Assembly (NCBI RefSeq): GCF_900188485.1
Contig: NZ_FZPH01000007.1
Span: forward strand, 310,001-374,000
Length of the DNA stretch: 64,000 nt
Reading direction: 5' to 3'
From: Asanoa hainanensis
GTDB taxonomy: Bacteria > Actinomycetota > Actinomycetes > Mycobacteriales > Micromonosporaceae
The position numbers were made by a program, and so were the translations under genes. Position 1 is the first letter of the stretch, and every line of letters starts with the position of its first letter. This document shows positions 42,573-54,933 of the stretch, piece by piece. The notes beneath the pieces were generated by a model. It saw only the letters and a list, made by a program, of their open reading frames with translations, did no database searches and was not told the origin of the DNA.

Positions 42573-44372
42573 CTACAGCAGGGTGACGTCGTCCAGGAGG
42601 AAGCCCTCCGTTCCCGAGGTCGTCTCGACGTAGAACGTTGCGGCGGTCAGCGTGCCGCTCCACGCGACGGTCGCGGTGCCGGTCAGCAACGTCCAGCCGG
42701 ACGAGGTGACCGTCGTCGCCGGGGTCAGTGACACGTAGCTCGTCGTGCCGCCCGCGGTCAGCACCAACGTGGCCTTGGCGGCCGGCGTGCCGCTCTGGGC
42801 CCGCACCCACCCGGTCGTCGTGTAGGTGCGCCCGTTGGACAGCCCACCGGTCACCGACTGGCTCGGACCCTGCCAGGACGCCGTGCGGCCCGTGACCGCC
42901 AACGAGCTCGCACCGCTGTGCACGACGCTCGACGTCGACAGCGTGCCACCGCCGAACGGTGCCCATCCGCTGGTCCCGCTCTCCATCGTGCCGTTGGCCA
43001 AAAGGCTGCTGCCGCCACCGCTGAACTGCCACCAGTTCAGGTTGAAGAGCGCTCCCGACCCGCCGGTGAAGCGCAGGTAGAGGTCCCGCGTCCCGGTCGC
43101 GCCGCTCACCCCGCACGACACCGTCGTCCAGGTCTGCCAACCCCCGGTGCCCGGCACCGTGCACCGGCCGGCCACCGTGCCGCTCGTGCCGTCGAGGCGC
43201 ACCTCGATCTGGCCGCCGGTGGCGGCGGAGGCCACCCGCGCGCTGAACGACGCGGCGCCGGCGCCGAAGGCGACCCCCTTGACCTTGATCCAGTCGCCGT
43301 TGTCGATCCAGCCGACGTTCATGCCGCCCTCACTGGACCGTTCGGTCTCGACTCCCGACGTCCAGGCGATCGTCTCGGCCTCCTGGCGCGTGTACGGGTT
43401 GAGCGTGCCAACCTGCGGCGCGCCGGAGGTGGTCATCGTGATGGTCGGAATCGTGCCGTCGGCGTTGTAGGCGAACCGTTCCACCGCCACCGAGCGGGTG
43501 AAGCCGCCGCCACCGGGCAGCGCCCCGTTGTGGTAGAAGAAGTACGAGCCACCGTTGAAGTCGACGATCCCCGGATGGTTCGTGAAACTGTTGCCCTGCG
43601 TGGGCATCACCGTCCCGCGATAGGTCCACGGGCCGGTGGGTCCGGTGGCCGTCGAGTAGGCGATGAACTCGGAGCAGCAGCGGGCCGCGAAGACGTTGTA
43701 GTACAAGCCGTTGCGCTTGTAGACCCACGGCGCTTCCTCGTAGAGGGTCGGGCGGCTGGCGTTGCCGGTGCGGGTGCCGAAGCCCGCCGTGGTCAGCGCG
43801 ATCTGCGTCGGGCCGCCCGAGAACGAGGTCATGTCGGTGTTGAGCCGCACGTACCACAGCCGGGGATTTCCCCAGTAGAGGTAGGCCTGGCCGTTGTCGT
43901 CGACGAACGCCGCCGGGTCGATCTCGCCGTTCTCCACCAGCGGGCGGCCGAGGGCGTCGCTGAACGGCCCGGTGGGGCTGTCCCCGACGGCGACGCCGAT
44001 AGCCATCCCGCCGGTCGCCCGGTTGCGGACGGGCACGTACCAGTAGAAGCGGCCGTTGCGGGCGATCACGTGGCCGGCCCAGGCGTTGGCGTCGGCCCAC
44101 GCGAAGCTGGCCAGGTTGAGCGGAGAGCCGTGGTCGGTCCAGTTCACCATGTCGGCCGAGGAGTAGACGCGCCACTCGTTCATGGTGAAGTTGGTGGAGC
44201 CGTCCTCGTCGTGACCGGTGTACAGGTAAACGCGTCCGTTGTGGACCAGCGGTGCGGGGTCGGCGGTGTAGATGGTCTGCACGATGGGGTTGTCCGCGTA
44301 CGCCGGCGCCACCGTCAACGCGCACAGCACGCCCAGCGCGGCGGCCAACACCCGCCGGATGGCTCTCCTCAT
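42573..44372 (-). CDS. Secreted GH43 glycosidase with CBM6 and a second carbohydrate-binding module
   Basis: 599 residues. A signal peptide (about 1-26, ending PAYA), then a GH43 five-bladed propeller (about 27-325) with catalytic base in YTADPAPLV, the pKa-tuning DPAAFVD and the acid in YEEAPWVYK. A CBM6 (about 330-455, starting RQEAETIAW) and a C-terminal CBM4/9- or CBM22-like beta-sandwich (about 460-599) follow. GH43 enzymes of this form are usually arabinofuranosidases or xylosidases on arabinoxylan. It is the last of four hydrolase genes on this strand. ATG 44372 has GGAGGACATC upstream and overlaps the stop of a small relic frame. Confidence 0.92.
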   Translation of the reverse strand: MRRAIRRVLAAALGVLCALTVAPAYADNPIVQTIYTADPAPLVHNGRVYLYTGHDEDGSTNFTMNEWRVYSSADMVNWTDHGSPLNLASFAWADANAWAGHVIARNGRFYWYVPVRNRATGGMAIGVAVGDSPTGPFSDALGRPLVENGEIDPAAFVDDNGQAYLYWGNPRLWYVRLNTDMTSFSGGPTQIALTTAGFGTRTGNASRPTLYEEAPWVYKRNGLYYNVFAARCCSEFIAYSTATGPTGPWTYRGTVMPTQGNSFTNHPGIVDFNGGSYFFYHNGALPGGGGFTRSVAVERFAYNADGTIPTITMTTSGAPQVGTLNPYTRQEAETIAWTSGVETERSSEGGMNVGWIDNGDWIKVKGVAFGAGAASFSARVASAATGGQIEVRLDGTSGTVAGRCTVPGTGGWQTWTTVSCGVSGATGTRDLYLRFTGGSGALFNLNWWQFSGGGSSLLANGTMESGTSGWAPFGGGTLSTSSVVHSGASSLAVTGRTASWQGPSQSVTGGLSNGRTYTTTGWVRAQSGTPAAKATLVLTAGGTTSYVSLTPATTVTSSGWTLLTGTATVAWSGTLTAATFYVETTSGTEGFLLDDVTLL

Positions 44373-44533
44373 GATGTCCTCCGGGTCAGGCGTTGGCGAC
44401 CAGCCGCCAGCTGTTGTCGGAGTCCTGCACGGCCGGGGCGCCCGTCGACCGCCGCCGGCGGCGCGGTCAGAACCGCGCCGCCGGTGGCCGAGAGGACCGT
44501 CGCCTGGAGCAGGCCGCGACGGGTGATGGGCAT
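44369..44533 (-). pseudogene. Relic of a secreted hydrolase: Tat signal joined to an out-of-frame C-terminal tail
   Basis: From ATG 44533 the frame codes MPITRRGLLQATVLSATGG, a clear Tat-type signal with RR, and then runs into unrelated sequence. In the +1 frame the same DNA codes VQDSDNSWRLVANA followed by a stop at 44386, which reads like the end of a secreted lectin/glycosidase. A large internal deletion of an older operon member would produce exactly this. The 54-codon frame itself could still be translated and is coupled (ATGA) to the GH43 gene. Confidence 0.5.
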
Positions 44534-44548
44534 AGGAGCGAGCGCCGT

Positions 44549-46021
44549 TCAGCGCTGCAGGGTCAGCAGACCCGGCCGGTAGGGAAGCAGGCCGTAGTCG
44601 CCGCCGGAGTTCGGGGAGCGGCCCTGGTAGAGCAGCTGCAGGTTGCAGGTGTCGACGGTCATGGTCTGGTCGGCGTTGCTGCGGATCAGCTCGCCGTGGC
44701 TGATGTCGTTGGTCCACGTGGCGCCGCTGTTGACCTTGCCGGCGAATGGGTTGCTCTCCGACGCCGCCTGTGGCGTCCACGAACCGCCGAGGCTGGTGGC
44801 CGTGAACGAGCGGAAGTACCGGCCCTGCGAGCCGATCGCCTCGACGATCATCAGGTAGCGGTTCTCGTTGGCCAGCTTGTAGACCTGCACCGCCTCGAAC
44901 AGGTTGTTCGTCGAGTCGGTCATGATCGTCGTGTACGAGGAGCCGAAGCTGCCCGGGAAGTTCCCGATCGGCATGCTCGCGCGGTAGATCCGGCCGTTGT
45001 CGCCGGCGAAGAACAGGTACATGTTCGAGCTGTCACCGATCAGGGCCTGGTCGATCGGCCCGGTGCTGGAGTTGGAGATGCTGCCGGTGAACAGCGTCTG
45101 CTGCGCAGACCAGCCATTGGCGTTGGTCGGGTCGCTGGACGTCCGGTAGGAGAAGGCGGTGCCGCCCCACTGATACGCCAACACCCAGATGTTCCGGGGC
45201 GCGAAGTAGAACAACGACGGCGCCACCGTGGCGTTGGACATCGTGTTCTGGGTCGCCGAGCCCATGTCGGACCAGTTCGAGAAGAGGCTGAAGTTCATCG
45301 AGCCCCACGCCGTCCCGGTGTTGTGCGTCGTGGCATAGACCAGGTGCCGGCCGTTGTACGGGGCGTAGGTGAAGTCCTTGAGCGACACCCAACCCGACTT
45401 CGGCTGCGCCAGAGCGCCGGTCGACGACCAGCGGTACGTGGACGGAAGCCCACAGGAGCCGCTAGGGGGAGGCGTGCTGCCTCCGTCGACGCGTACGAGC
45501 TGCCACTGCTGGTTGGCGCCGTTCCAGTCGTCGTACTGGACGATGCTGCCGCCGTCGGCGGTCGAGGCGCCCTGGACCTCCACGACCTTGTTGCTGTGCC
45601 GGCTGACCAGCCGGACGTAGCCGCTGTCGGAGTCGGCGAGCCGGAACTGCTGGTTGGTCCCGTTGCCGTCGGTCCACTGCACGATGGCGCCGCCGTTGGC
45701 CGTCGACCAGTTGTAGACGTCGAGCACCTTCCCCGACAGCCGCGACTTCAGCCGGTAGTAGCCGCCGCCCGAGTCCACGAACTGCCACTGCTGCTGATTT
45801 CCGTTGTTGCGGGCCCACTGCACGATCCGGGCGCCGTCGTTCGTGGCCAGGTTGTAGACGTCCAAAGCCTTACCGCTGTTGCGGTTGACCAGCACGTACC
45901 AGGCGCTCGTGTCGACCGTCGCCGCGGCGGCAGGCGCCGCCACCACCGTCGCGCCGATCGCACCGACCAGCAGTGCCGCCAGGCCCGCGGCGAGCCAGTG
46001 CATTCGCTTGTGGACTTTCAT
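44549..46021 (-). CDS. Secreted GH62 alpha-L-arabinofuranosidase with N-terminal ricin-type module
   Basis: 490 residues. A signal peptide (about 1-34) precedes a ricin-B-type (CBM13-like) module (about 36-178), a Gly/Pro linker and a GH62 catalytic domain (about 190-490). The latter has [55 protein letters not shown] and [11 protein letters not shown], which carry the GH62 aspartates and glutamate, and ends [13 protein letters not shown]. It should remove arabinose side chains from arabinoxylan, preparing the backbone for the GH10 xylanase encoded 10 bases upstream. ATG 46021 has a GAGGAGG ribosome site. Confidence 0.96.
   Translation of the reverse strand: MKVHKRMHWLAAGLAALLVGAIGATVVAAPAAAATVDTSAWYVLVNRNSGKALDVYNLATNDGARIVQWARNNGNQQQWQFVDSGGGYYRLKSRLSGKVLDVYNWSTANGGAIVQWTDGNGTNQQFRLADSDSGYVRLVSRHSNKVVEVQGASTADGGSIVQYDDWNGANQQWQLVRVDGGSTPPPSGSCGLPSTYRWSSTGALAQPKSGWVSLKDFTYAPYNGRHLVYATTHNTGTAWGSMNFSLFSNWSDMGSATQNTMSNATVAPSLFYFAPRNIWVLAYQWGGTAFSYRTSSDPTNANGWSAQQTLFTGSISNSSTGPIDQALIGDSSNMYLFFAGDNGRIYRASMPIGNFPGSFGSSYTTIMTDSTNNLFEAVQVYKLANENRYLMIVEAIGSQGRYFRSFTATSLGGSWTPQAASESNPFAGKVNSGATWTNDISHGELIRSNADQTMTVDTCNLQLLYQGRSPNSGGDYGLLPYRPGLLTLQR
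45489..45919 (-). repeat. Ricin-type module copy 1 (N-terminal in GH62)
   Basis: About 430 bases, closely similar at DNA level to 46035-46466 and 48990-49420, coding the [20 protein letters not shown]-type module. Confidence 0.9.
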
Positions 46022-46031
46022 GACGTCCTCC

Positions 46032-49503
<3,472 letters not shown>

Positions 49504-49504
<1 letters not shown>

Positions 49505-49517
49505 GTTAGCGCTCACA
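49504..49517. promoter_or_regulatory. LacI-type operator at the xylan operon start
   Basis: TGTTAGCGCTCACA, a near-perfect palindrome around AGCGCT, the core typical of LacI-family sugar repressors. It directly abuts the GH43 start codon. Confidence 0.6.
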
Positions 49518-49604
49518 TTCGACGTCAGGCAGCGTGAAGGTCGCTTTTCGGTGCGGTGGATAGACCGTTCACATCGAGTGACACCGATGTTGCCAGATGG
49601 TTTC

Positions 49605-49614
49605 GGAAAGTTTC
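49605..49614. promoter_or_regulatory. GGAAAGTTTC inverted repeat
   Basis: GAAA-G-TTTC palindrome about 100 bases upstream of the xylan operon. The core is shared with the chitinase upstream site at 3383-3395. Confidence 0.35.
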
Positions 49615-49649
49615 AAGAGGTGTATCGGAGGCTGGGCCGGGACTATTTT

Positions 49650-49661
49650 GGGAGCGCTACC
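49650..49661. promoter_or_regulatory. Second AGCGCT operator candidate
   Basis: GGGAGCGCTACC, with the AGCGCT core of CebR-like repressor sites, lies between the sensor sigma gene and the xylan operon. Confidence 0.5.
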
Positions 49662-49689
49662 GTAACGAAAAGTCGTGGCTCTTTTTCTG

Positions 49690-51087
49690 TTACGGCGCCC
49701 ATGGCGGACGCACGAAGAACGAGCTGTCCGCGCCGAAGGTTTGCGTTCCGTCGTCGCGGTCCACCCACAGCTGGCCGCCGCGATGCCGCAGGAACCAACC
49801 GGGATAGTTCGACGACTCCAACGAGACAGAGCCAGGGATCGCACCCGGTCGTACGCAGAAGGTGGCGTCACCCCGGAAGAGGGCGGTGTCCTCGTCGAGG
49901 CTGGCGCGCAGCCGCCACGACATGTGCCGCAGGTAGCCGCCGTCCTGCGTCCGCAGCGTGGAGCACTGAGAGTCCGCGATGCCGGCCGTGACCTCGAACG
50001 TGGCCCGCCGCCGGACGGATTCGGCGCTGCTCGCGTCGACCTTGGCCAGGACGCCGAGGGTACGGCTCGTCGTCGCGTACTGCCCGGGCTGGTTGGCCAC
50101 CTCCAGCGCGGCGGGGCCGAGGGGGAGCGCGGTCCCGGTCTCGGCCTTGGGCGGCGGTGCCGCCTCCGTCTCAGCCGACCAGGGAACGGCGAACGCGACG
50201 ACCACAGCCAGCAGCCCGGCGGTCGCGGACGTAGCGACGGCGGGGTGCGCGCCGAGCGCCGACATGACCTTGGCCAACAACGACGCCCTAGCCGGACCCA
50301 CGGGCCGCCCGTCCCCGATCACCGCGGCCGCCACGGCCACCGGCACGGGCAGCAGCGCGAAGTCCAGCAGCCGCTCGATGGGAACCTGCCCACCGCCGGC
50401 CTGCTGGCAGGCCGGACAGGACCGCACGTGCCGAGCGAGCCGCTTGCGCCACAGCGGGCTGGGCGTCCCGTTCCACCTGGCGCGCTCGGAGTCGAGACCG
50501 CCGCACCGCGGCGCCGCCGCCAGGGCGGCGACCACGGACCGACTGAGCTCGAGCTGCTCCCGCATACGCTGGAGCCGCACCCGCACATGCGCCCCGCGCG
50601 CCCCGATTGCCTCCGCCAACTCGGCCCGGGTGAGATGACCGACCTGCTCGAGCCACCAGAGCGACAGCAACATCCGATCGGCAGGATCAAGCCACCGCGA
50701 GGCCCGCGCAACCTGCCGGCGCTGCTCGGACAACACGGCGTGCAGCATGGTCGGATCCTCGACCGGAAGATCGTCGGCGTCGTCCAACGGCGCGGAGCGG
50801 GCGTCGGCCACCCGCCGCCGATGCAGGTGGGTGCCGACCTGCCGCACCACGATCGCCATGAGCCAGGCCCGGAACTGCCCAGGCTCACGCAGGGCCGGCA
50901 GCTCCCGCACGGCCCGCACCATCGCGTCCTGCACAACGTCGTCCAGGTCCGGATCACCGGGAAGCGCGCGAGCGACAACGGTGTAAACGAGCGGCAACAC
51001 CCGCCCGGCAAGCTCGTCGAGCGCCGCCTGATCACCGGTGCGTGCCAGGGTGGCCAAACTGGTCAGGTCCGTGTCGACGACCGCCAT
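49690..51087 (-). CDS. ECF sigma factor fused to anti-sigma zinc motif, TM and AbfB sugar-binding domain
   Basis: 465 residues. Sigma region 2 (about 20-92, DLDDVVQDAMVRAV) and region 4 (about 120-185) form an ECF sigma factor. Then comes a zinc-type HVRSCPAC (Hx3Cx2C, near 220), as in anti-sigma factors, one TM (about 284-304) and an extracellular AbfB/CBM42 domain (about 325-465; SLESSNYPGWFLRHR, DGTQTF, DSSFFVR). AbfB domains bind arabinofuranose side chains. The layout suggests that one protein senses arabinoxylan outside and controls transcription inside, perhaps after cleavage. It lies on the same strand, 185 bases before the arabinoxylan hydrolase operon. ATG 51087 has GGGAGG 5 bases away. 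Confidence 0.9.
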   Translation of the reverse strand: MAVVDTDLTSLATLARTGDQAALDELAGRVLPLVYTVVARALPGDPDLDDVVQDAMVRAVRELPALREPGQFRAWLMAIVVRQVGTHLHRRRVADARSAPLDDADDLPVEDPTMLHAVLSEQRRQVARASRWLDPADRMLLSLWWLEQVGHLTRAELAEAIGARGAHVRVRLQRMREQLELSRSVVAALAAAPRCGGLDSERARWNGTPSPLWRKRLARHVRSCPACQQAGGGQVPIERLLDFALLPVPVAVAAAVIGDGRPVGPARASLLAKVMSALGAHPAVATSATAGLLAVVVAFAVPWSAETEAAPPPKAETGTALPLGPAALEVANQPGQYATTSRTLGVLAKVDASSAESVRRRATFEVTAGIADSQCSTLRTQDGGYLRHMSWRLRASLDEDTALFRGDATFCVRPGAIPGSVSLESSNYPGWFLRHRGGQLWVDRDDGTQTFGADSSFFVRPPWAP

Positions 51088-51185
51088 CCGCACCTCCCGA
51101 TCGGCGCTCGCCACTGTGAACGAGTCGCGCCTCTGCGTCAACAGCCACCGACCGTGTCACGGAAGGGGGACATCGGATCTGGTAC

Positions 51186-51212
51186 CCATCCGGGCCTACG
51201 TTGGCTCCGAAT
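51186..51212 (+). promoter_or_regulatory. SigK-type promoter before the fasciclin gene
   Basis: CCATCC (-35) and CCGAAT (-10) with a 15-base spacer. The hexamers match those I recall for mycobacterial SigK promoters. The same arrangement occurs before sigK at 53514-53540. Confidence 0.7.
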
Positions 51213-51249
51213 CCCTAGCGCAAACCAGCACCTTCGAAGGGATTTATCG

Positions 51250-51876
51250 ATGCGTCTCCCCAGGTTCGTCGCCGTTGCCGCCGTGGCGGTGTTCGCTTTC
51301 AGCGTTGCCGCGTGTGGCAGTGGCGACGACGCGCAGACCGCGAGTCCGCCGGCGGCACCGTCGGCCGCGATGTCGTCGGCTCCGGCTATGGCTGACGGCG
51401 AGTTCGGTGCCGGTTGCGCCGCGGTGCCGACGGACCCGGCCAACGCGGGCAGCTTCGAGGCGATGGCGCAGGTGCCGGCCGCGACCGCCGCGTCCGGCAA
51501 CCCGCTGCTATCCACGCTGGTCAGCGCGGTCAAGCAGGCCGGACTGGTCGACTCGCTCAACGGCGCCGACAACGTCACCGTTTTCGCGCCGACCAACGAC
51601 GCGTTCGCGAAGATTCCGAAGGCTGACCTCGAAGCGGTCCTCGCGGACAAGGAGAAGCTGACTCAGATTCTGACCTATCACGTGGTCCCGGGCGGTCAGC
51701 TCGCGCCGGAGAAGCTGTCCGGAATGCACGCGACGCTCGAAGGTCAGCAGGTCGACGTGAAGGGCAGCGGCACCGACTTCAGCGTCAACGGGACCTCGAA
51801 GGTGGTCTGCGGCAACGTCAAGACCGCGAACGCGACGGTGTACATCGTGGACAGCGTGTTGATGCCGCCCGCCTGA
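51250..51876 (+). CDS. Fasciclin-domain lipoprotein (MPT83/MPT70-like)
   Basis: 208 residues. A lipoprotein signal with lipobox VAAC (cysteine at about 22) is followed by an Ala/Ser/Pro-rich linker and a FAS1 domain (about 70-208) with NVTVFAPTNDAFAKIP and ILTYHVVPG. It is like MPT70/MPT83, surface proteins of mycobacteria controlled by SigK. A SigK-type promoter lies 38 bases upstream and the sigK-rskA pair is 2 kb downstream. ATG 51250 follows GAAGGGA. Probably anchored on the outer face of the membrane; ligand unknown. Confidence 0.92.
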   Translation: MRLPRFVAVAAVAVFAFSVAACGSGDDAQTASPPAAPSAAMSSAPAMADGEFGAGCAAVPTDPANAGSFEAMAQVPAATAASGNPLLSTLVSAVKQAGLVDSLNGADNVTVFAPTNDAFAKIPKADLEAVLADKEKLTQILTYHVVPGGQLAPEKLSGMHATLEGQQVDVKGSGTDFSVNGTSKVVCGNVKTANATVYIVDSVLMPPA

Positions 51877-51901
51877 CGCTGGCCAGCACCGGCCGTTCGC
51901 C

Positions 51902-51934
51902 GCGCCCGGCCGTCGAGCCACGACGGCCGGGCGC
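51902..51934 (+). terminator. 14-bp hairpin after the fasciclin gene
   Basis: A perfect 14-bp stem with a 5-nt loop (AGCCA) lies 25 bases after the fasciclin stop and before the molybdopterin gene, so that gene may depend on partial read-through. Confidence 0.65.
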
Positions 51935-51956
51935 TCCCTCGACCGAGGAGGACTCC

Positions 51957-53477
51957 GTGCGACCCGCACTGTGGCCGTGCTATGTCGGTGTGGTCTCCGC
52001 CGCGATCGGCGTGTCGACCGGTCAGGTGATCGCCGCCATCAGCAACCCCGAGTCCGGACCCGTGTACGCGGTGGGTGCCATGACCATCGACGCCACACCG
52101 GCGCGGGTCAAGGAGTTCGCCGTCCGCACCGCCGGCACCTTTGACAAGCCGCTGCTGCTCGCCGGAGTCGTGGTCGTGCTCGCCGCCGTCGCCGCGTTCG
52201 TCGGCCTCGCCGCAGCCCGGCAGCGGTGGCCGGGTTTTGTGGGCATGGCGGTGCTCGGCGGCATCGCTGTCGTCGCAGCGGTGACACGGCCTTCGGCCTC
52301 GCTCGTGGACGCCGTCCCGGCCCTGGTCAGCGCCGCCGTTGCCAGCGCCGCGCTGCTGGTCATGCTGAGGCGACCGGGTGCGCCGCCCGAAGCTGCGCAG
52401 CGGCCAAGGCTCCTCGACCGGCGGGCCTTCGTCGGTGGCGTCGCGCTGGCCGTCGCGGGCGTCGCCGCGGCCGGCGCCGCTGGAACGTCGCGGGTCGCGT
52501 GGCGGGCGGCCGCCCGTAGCCGCGACGACGTGCGCCTGCCGCCACCGACGCGACTGGCCCCGCCGCTGCCGGAGGGCGTCGAGCCGGGATTCGTCACCTC
52601 GAACGCCGACTTCTACCGGGTGGACACGGCGCTGACGGTTCCGCGCGTCGACGTCGACCGGTGGACGTTGACCGTACGTGGCATGGTCGATCGCCCTTTC
52701 GAGATCTCGTTCGACGAGTTGCTCGAAGAGCCGATGATCGAGCAGTACGTCACGCTCAACTGCGTCTCGAACGAGGTCGGCGGCCCGTACATCGGCACTG
52801 CCAAGTGGCTCGGCGTGCGCCTCGCCGACCTGCTGCGCCGCGCCGGCGTCCAGGCCGGCGCGGACCAGATCGTCGCCCGCTCGGTCGACGGCATGACCAT
52901 CGGGACACCCACCGCCACCGTGCTGCACTCGGGGACCACCCGCGGCACCCAACCCGCCCTGATCTGCGTCGGCATGAACGACGAGCCGCTGCCCCTCGAA
53001 CACGGCTTCCCGGCCCGGATGCTGACCCCCGGTGTGTACGGCTACGCCGGCTCCTGCAAATGGCTCACCGATATCGAGCTGTCCACCTTTGGCGACTTCG
53101 ACGCCTACTGGGTACGCCGCGGCTACGCCGCGCAGGCGCCCGTCAAGACCAGCTCCCGCATCGACCGGCCACGCCCGTTCGCCCGCGTCAGCGCGGGGCG
53201 CGTCGTCGTCGCCGGTGTGGGGTGGGCACAGGGCAACGGGATCTCGACGGTCGAGGTCCAGGTCGACGACGACGCCTGGCAGCCGGCGACGTTGCGCCCA
53301 GAACCGAACCTCGACACCTGGGTGCAGTGGACCCACGAGTGGCAGGCGGCACCTGGATCCCACACACTGCGCGTCCGCGCCGTCGACCGCACCGGAACCG
53401 TGCAGACCGGCGACCGGGCCGAACCCTTCCCGAACGGCGCCACCGGCTGGCACACCGTCGCAGTCACGGTCACCTAG
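51957..53477 (+). CDS. Membrane-anchored molybdopterin oxidoreductase (sulfite-oxidase family)
   Basis: 506 residues from GTG 51957 (GAGGAGG ribosome site). The first 185 residues form about five TM segments. The rest is a sulfite-oxidase-type molybdopterin domain (about 205-395) with the Mo-ligand cysteine C269 in TLNCVSNEVGG, GTAKWLGVRLADLL and MLTPGVYGYAGSCKWL, then a dimerisation beta-sandwich (about 400-506). It probably reduces or oxidises a small sulfur or methionine-sulfoxide-type substrate outside the membrane, like YedY (MsrP); substrate not shown. It lies between the fasciclin and sigK genes. Confidence 0.9.
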   Translation: MRPALWPCYVGVVSAAIGVSTGQVIAAISNPESGPVYAVGAMTIDATPARVKEFAVRTAGTFDKPLLLAGVVVVLAAVAAFVGLAAARQRWPGFVGMAVLGGIAVVAAVTRPSASLVDAVPALVSAAVASAALLVMLRRPGAPPEAAQRPRLLDRRAFVGGVALAVAGVAAAGAAGTSRVAWRAAARSRDDVRLPPPTRLAPPLPEGVEPGFVTSNADFYRVDTALTVPRVDVDRWTLTVRGMVDRPFEISFDELLEEPMIEQYVTLNCVSNEVGGPYIGTAKWLGVRLADLLRRAGVQAGADQIVARSVDGMTIGTPTATVLHSGTTRGTQPALICVGMNDEPLPLEHGFPARMLTPGVYGYAGSCKWLTDIELSTFGDFDAYWVRRGYAAQAPVKTSSRIDRPRPFARVSAGRVVVAGVGWAQGNGISTVEVQVDDDAWQPATLRPEPNLDTWVQWTHEWQAAPGSHTLRVRAVDRTGTVQTGDRAEPFPNGATGWHTVAVTVT

Positions 53478-53513
53478 CCGCCGCCGGCTGCACGGATGCG
53501 TGCCAACCGGGAT

Positions 53514-53540
53514 CCATCCGTTGCCGTTCCGGCTCCGAAT
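53514..53540 (+). promoter_or_regulatory. SigK-type promoter before sigK (autoregulation)
   Basis: CCATCC and CCGAAT with a 15-base spacer, identical in hexamers and spacing to 51186-51212. It lies 32 bases before the sigK ATG. Confidence 0.7.
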
Positions 53541-53572
53541 CACCCGGTGGAACACGATCGCGAGGGAACCAC

Positions 53573-54196
53573 ATGCAACGACATCGACGCGACCAGGCGT
53601 CACGGGCCGAGCGGCTCTCGGTCGTCCCGCCGACCCCCGACCGGCCGGCCAACGCCGACGTGCTGCTCACCGCCGTCGGTCGCGGCGACGAGGCCGCGTT
53701 CGTCCAGCTTTACAACCTGGTCGCCCCTCGCGTGTACGGCCTGGTCAAGCGGGTGTTGCGGGACCCGGCGCAGGCCGAGGAGGTCGCCCAGGAGACCCTG
53801 GTCGAGATTTGGCGCACCGCCGCCCGCTTCCGCGCGGGGCGGGGCTCCGCCACCGCGTGGGTGTTCACCATCGCCCACCGACGAGCGGTGGACCGGGTCC
53901 GGTCCGAGCAGTCCGCCACCCGCCGCGAAGAACAGGCCGCCACCTGGGCCGAACATCGGCCGTACGACCAGGTCGCCGACGAGGTCCACGACCGGCTGGA
54001 ACGCCAGCAGGTCCGGCGCTGCCTCGACGGCCTCACCGACCTGCAACGCGAGTCGATCACCCTGGCCTACTACCAGGGCTGCACCTACCCCGAGGTCGCC
54101 CGCATGCTCGACGTCAGCCTCCCCACCATCAAGAGCCGGATGCGAGACGGCCTCATCAGATTGCGTGACTGCCTCGGCGTGGAGGTGCGGCCATGA
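53573..54196 (+). CDS. sigK: ECF sigma factor SigK
   Basis: 207 residues. Region 2 (about 32-98; DEAAFVQLYNLVAPRVYGLV and WVFTIAHRRAVDRVR) and region 4 (about 140-200; LTDLQRESITLAYYQGCTYPEVA, LPTIKSRMRDGL). It is of the SigK group, which in mycobacteria is held by the membrane anti-sigma RskA and drives fasciclin surface proteins. The rskA gene follows with a 4-base ATGA overlap, and a fasciclin gene with a matching promoter is nearby. ATG 53573 has GAGGGAA upstream. Confidence 0.95.
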   Translation: MQRHRRDQASRAERLSVVPPTPDRPANADVLLTAVGRGDEAAFVQLYNLVAPRVYGLVKRVLRDPAQAEEVAQETLVEIWRTAARFRAGRGSATAWVFTIAHRRAVDRVRSEQSATRREEQAATWAEHRPYDQVADEVHDRLERQQVRRCLDGLTDLQRESITLAYYQGCTYPEVARMLDVSLPTIKSRMRDGLIRLRDCLGVEVRP

Positions 54197-54930
54197 CGAC
54201 CAGTGACGTCCACGCACTGTCCGGCGCGTACGCCCTGGACGCGCTCTCCGACACCGAACGGGCCTCCTTCACCCGACACCTCGACGACTGCGCCACCTGC
54301 GCGCTCGAGGTCGCGGAACTGCGCGAGGCGGCGGCCAGGCTCGCCGACCAATCCTGGGCTGTGCCACCGCCGGGCCTGCGGACCCGGGTACTGGCCGAGA
54401 TTGCCAACACCCGCCAGGAACATCCGGGATCCAAACCCCGGCCCGGCTGGTCCCGCAGCCGTGTGTCCCGACACCTGCTCACCGCAGCCGCCGCCGTCCT
54501 CGTGGCCGCCGGCGCCGCCACCGGCACGTACGCCATCCAGGAACATCGGGTCGACGAGCAGCGCGCCGAGACCGTGGCCGCCCGAGCCGAGAACGACGGC
54601 GTCAACACGATCCTGTCCGCGCCCGACGCCACGGTCCGCTCCGGCCCCGTCGACGGAGGTGGGCGGGTCACCGTGGTCGCCTCGGCCAGCCACGACGCCG
54701 CCGTGGTGACGCTGACCGCGGACCACGCCCCGGCCGCTGACCACGCCTACCAGCTATGGCTGACCGGCGACGGCGGACCGGTGCCAGCCGGGATGCTGCC
54801 TGTCGGAGCCACCTCCGTCACCCGGGTTCTGTCCGGCACCGCCGCGGCACAGGGCATCGCGGTGACCATCGAGCCCGCGTCCGGATCGCGTACGCCGACG
54901 TTCCCGCTCGTGGCCAGCGTGCGCCTTTGA
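54193..54930 (+). CDS. rskA: Membrane anti-sigma factor RskA
   Basis: 245 residues. The cytoplasmic N-terminal anti-sigma part (about 1-90) has HLDDCATC (Hx3Cx2C). One TM (about 97-116) leads to an extracellular RskA C-terminal domain (about 130-245, with YQLWLTGDGGPVPAG). It holds SigK inactive and is expected to be cut by a site-1/site-2 protease pathway in response to a surface signal (family knowledge). It overlaps sigK by 4 bases. The stop is 3 bases from the convergent lacI-type stop. Confidence 0.95.
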   Translation: MTTSDVHALSGAYALDALSDTERASFTRHLDDCATCALEVAELREAAARLADQSWAVPPPGLRTRVLAEIANTRQEHPGSKPRPGWSRSRVSRHLLTAAAAVLVAAGAATGTYAIQEHRVDEQRAETVAARAENDGVNTILSAPDATVRSGPVDGGGRVTVVASASHDAAVVTLTADHAPAADHAYQLWLTGDGGPVPAGMLPVGATSVTRVLSGTAAAQGIAVTIEPASGSRTPTFPLVASVRL

Positions 54931-54933
54931 TCA

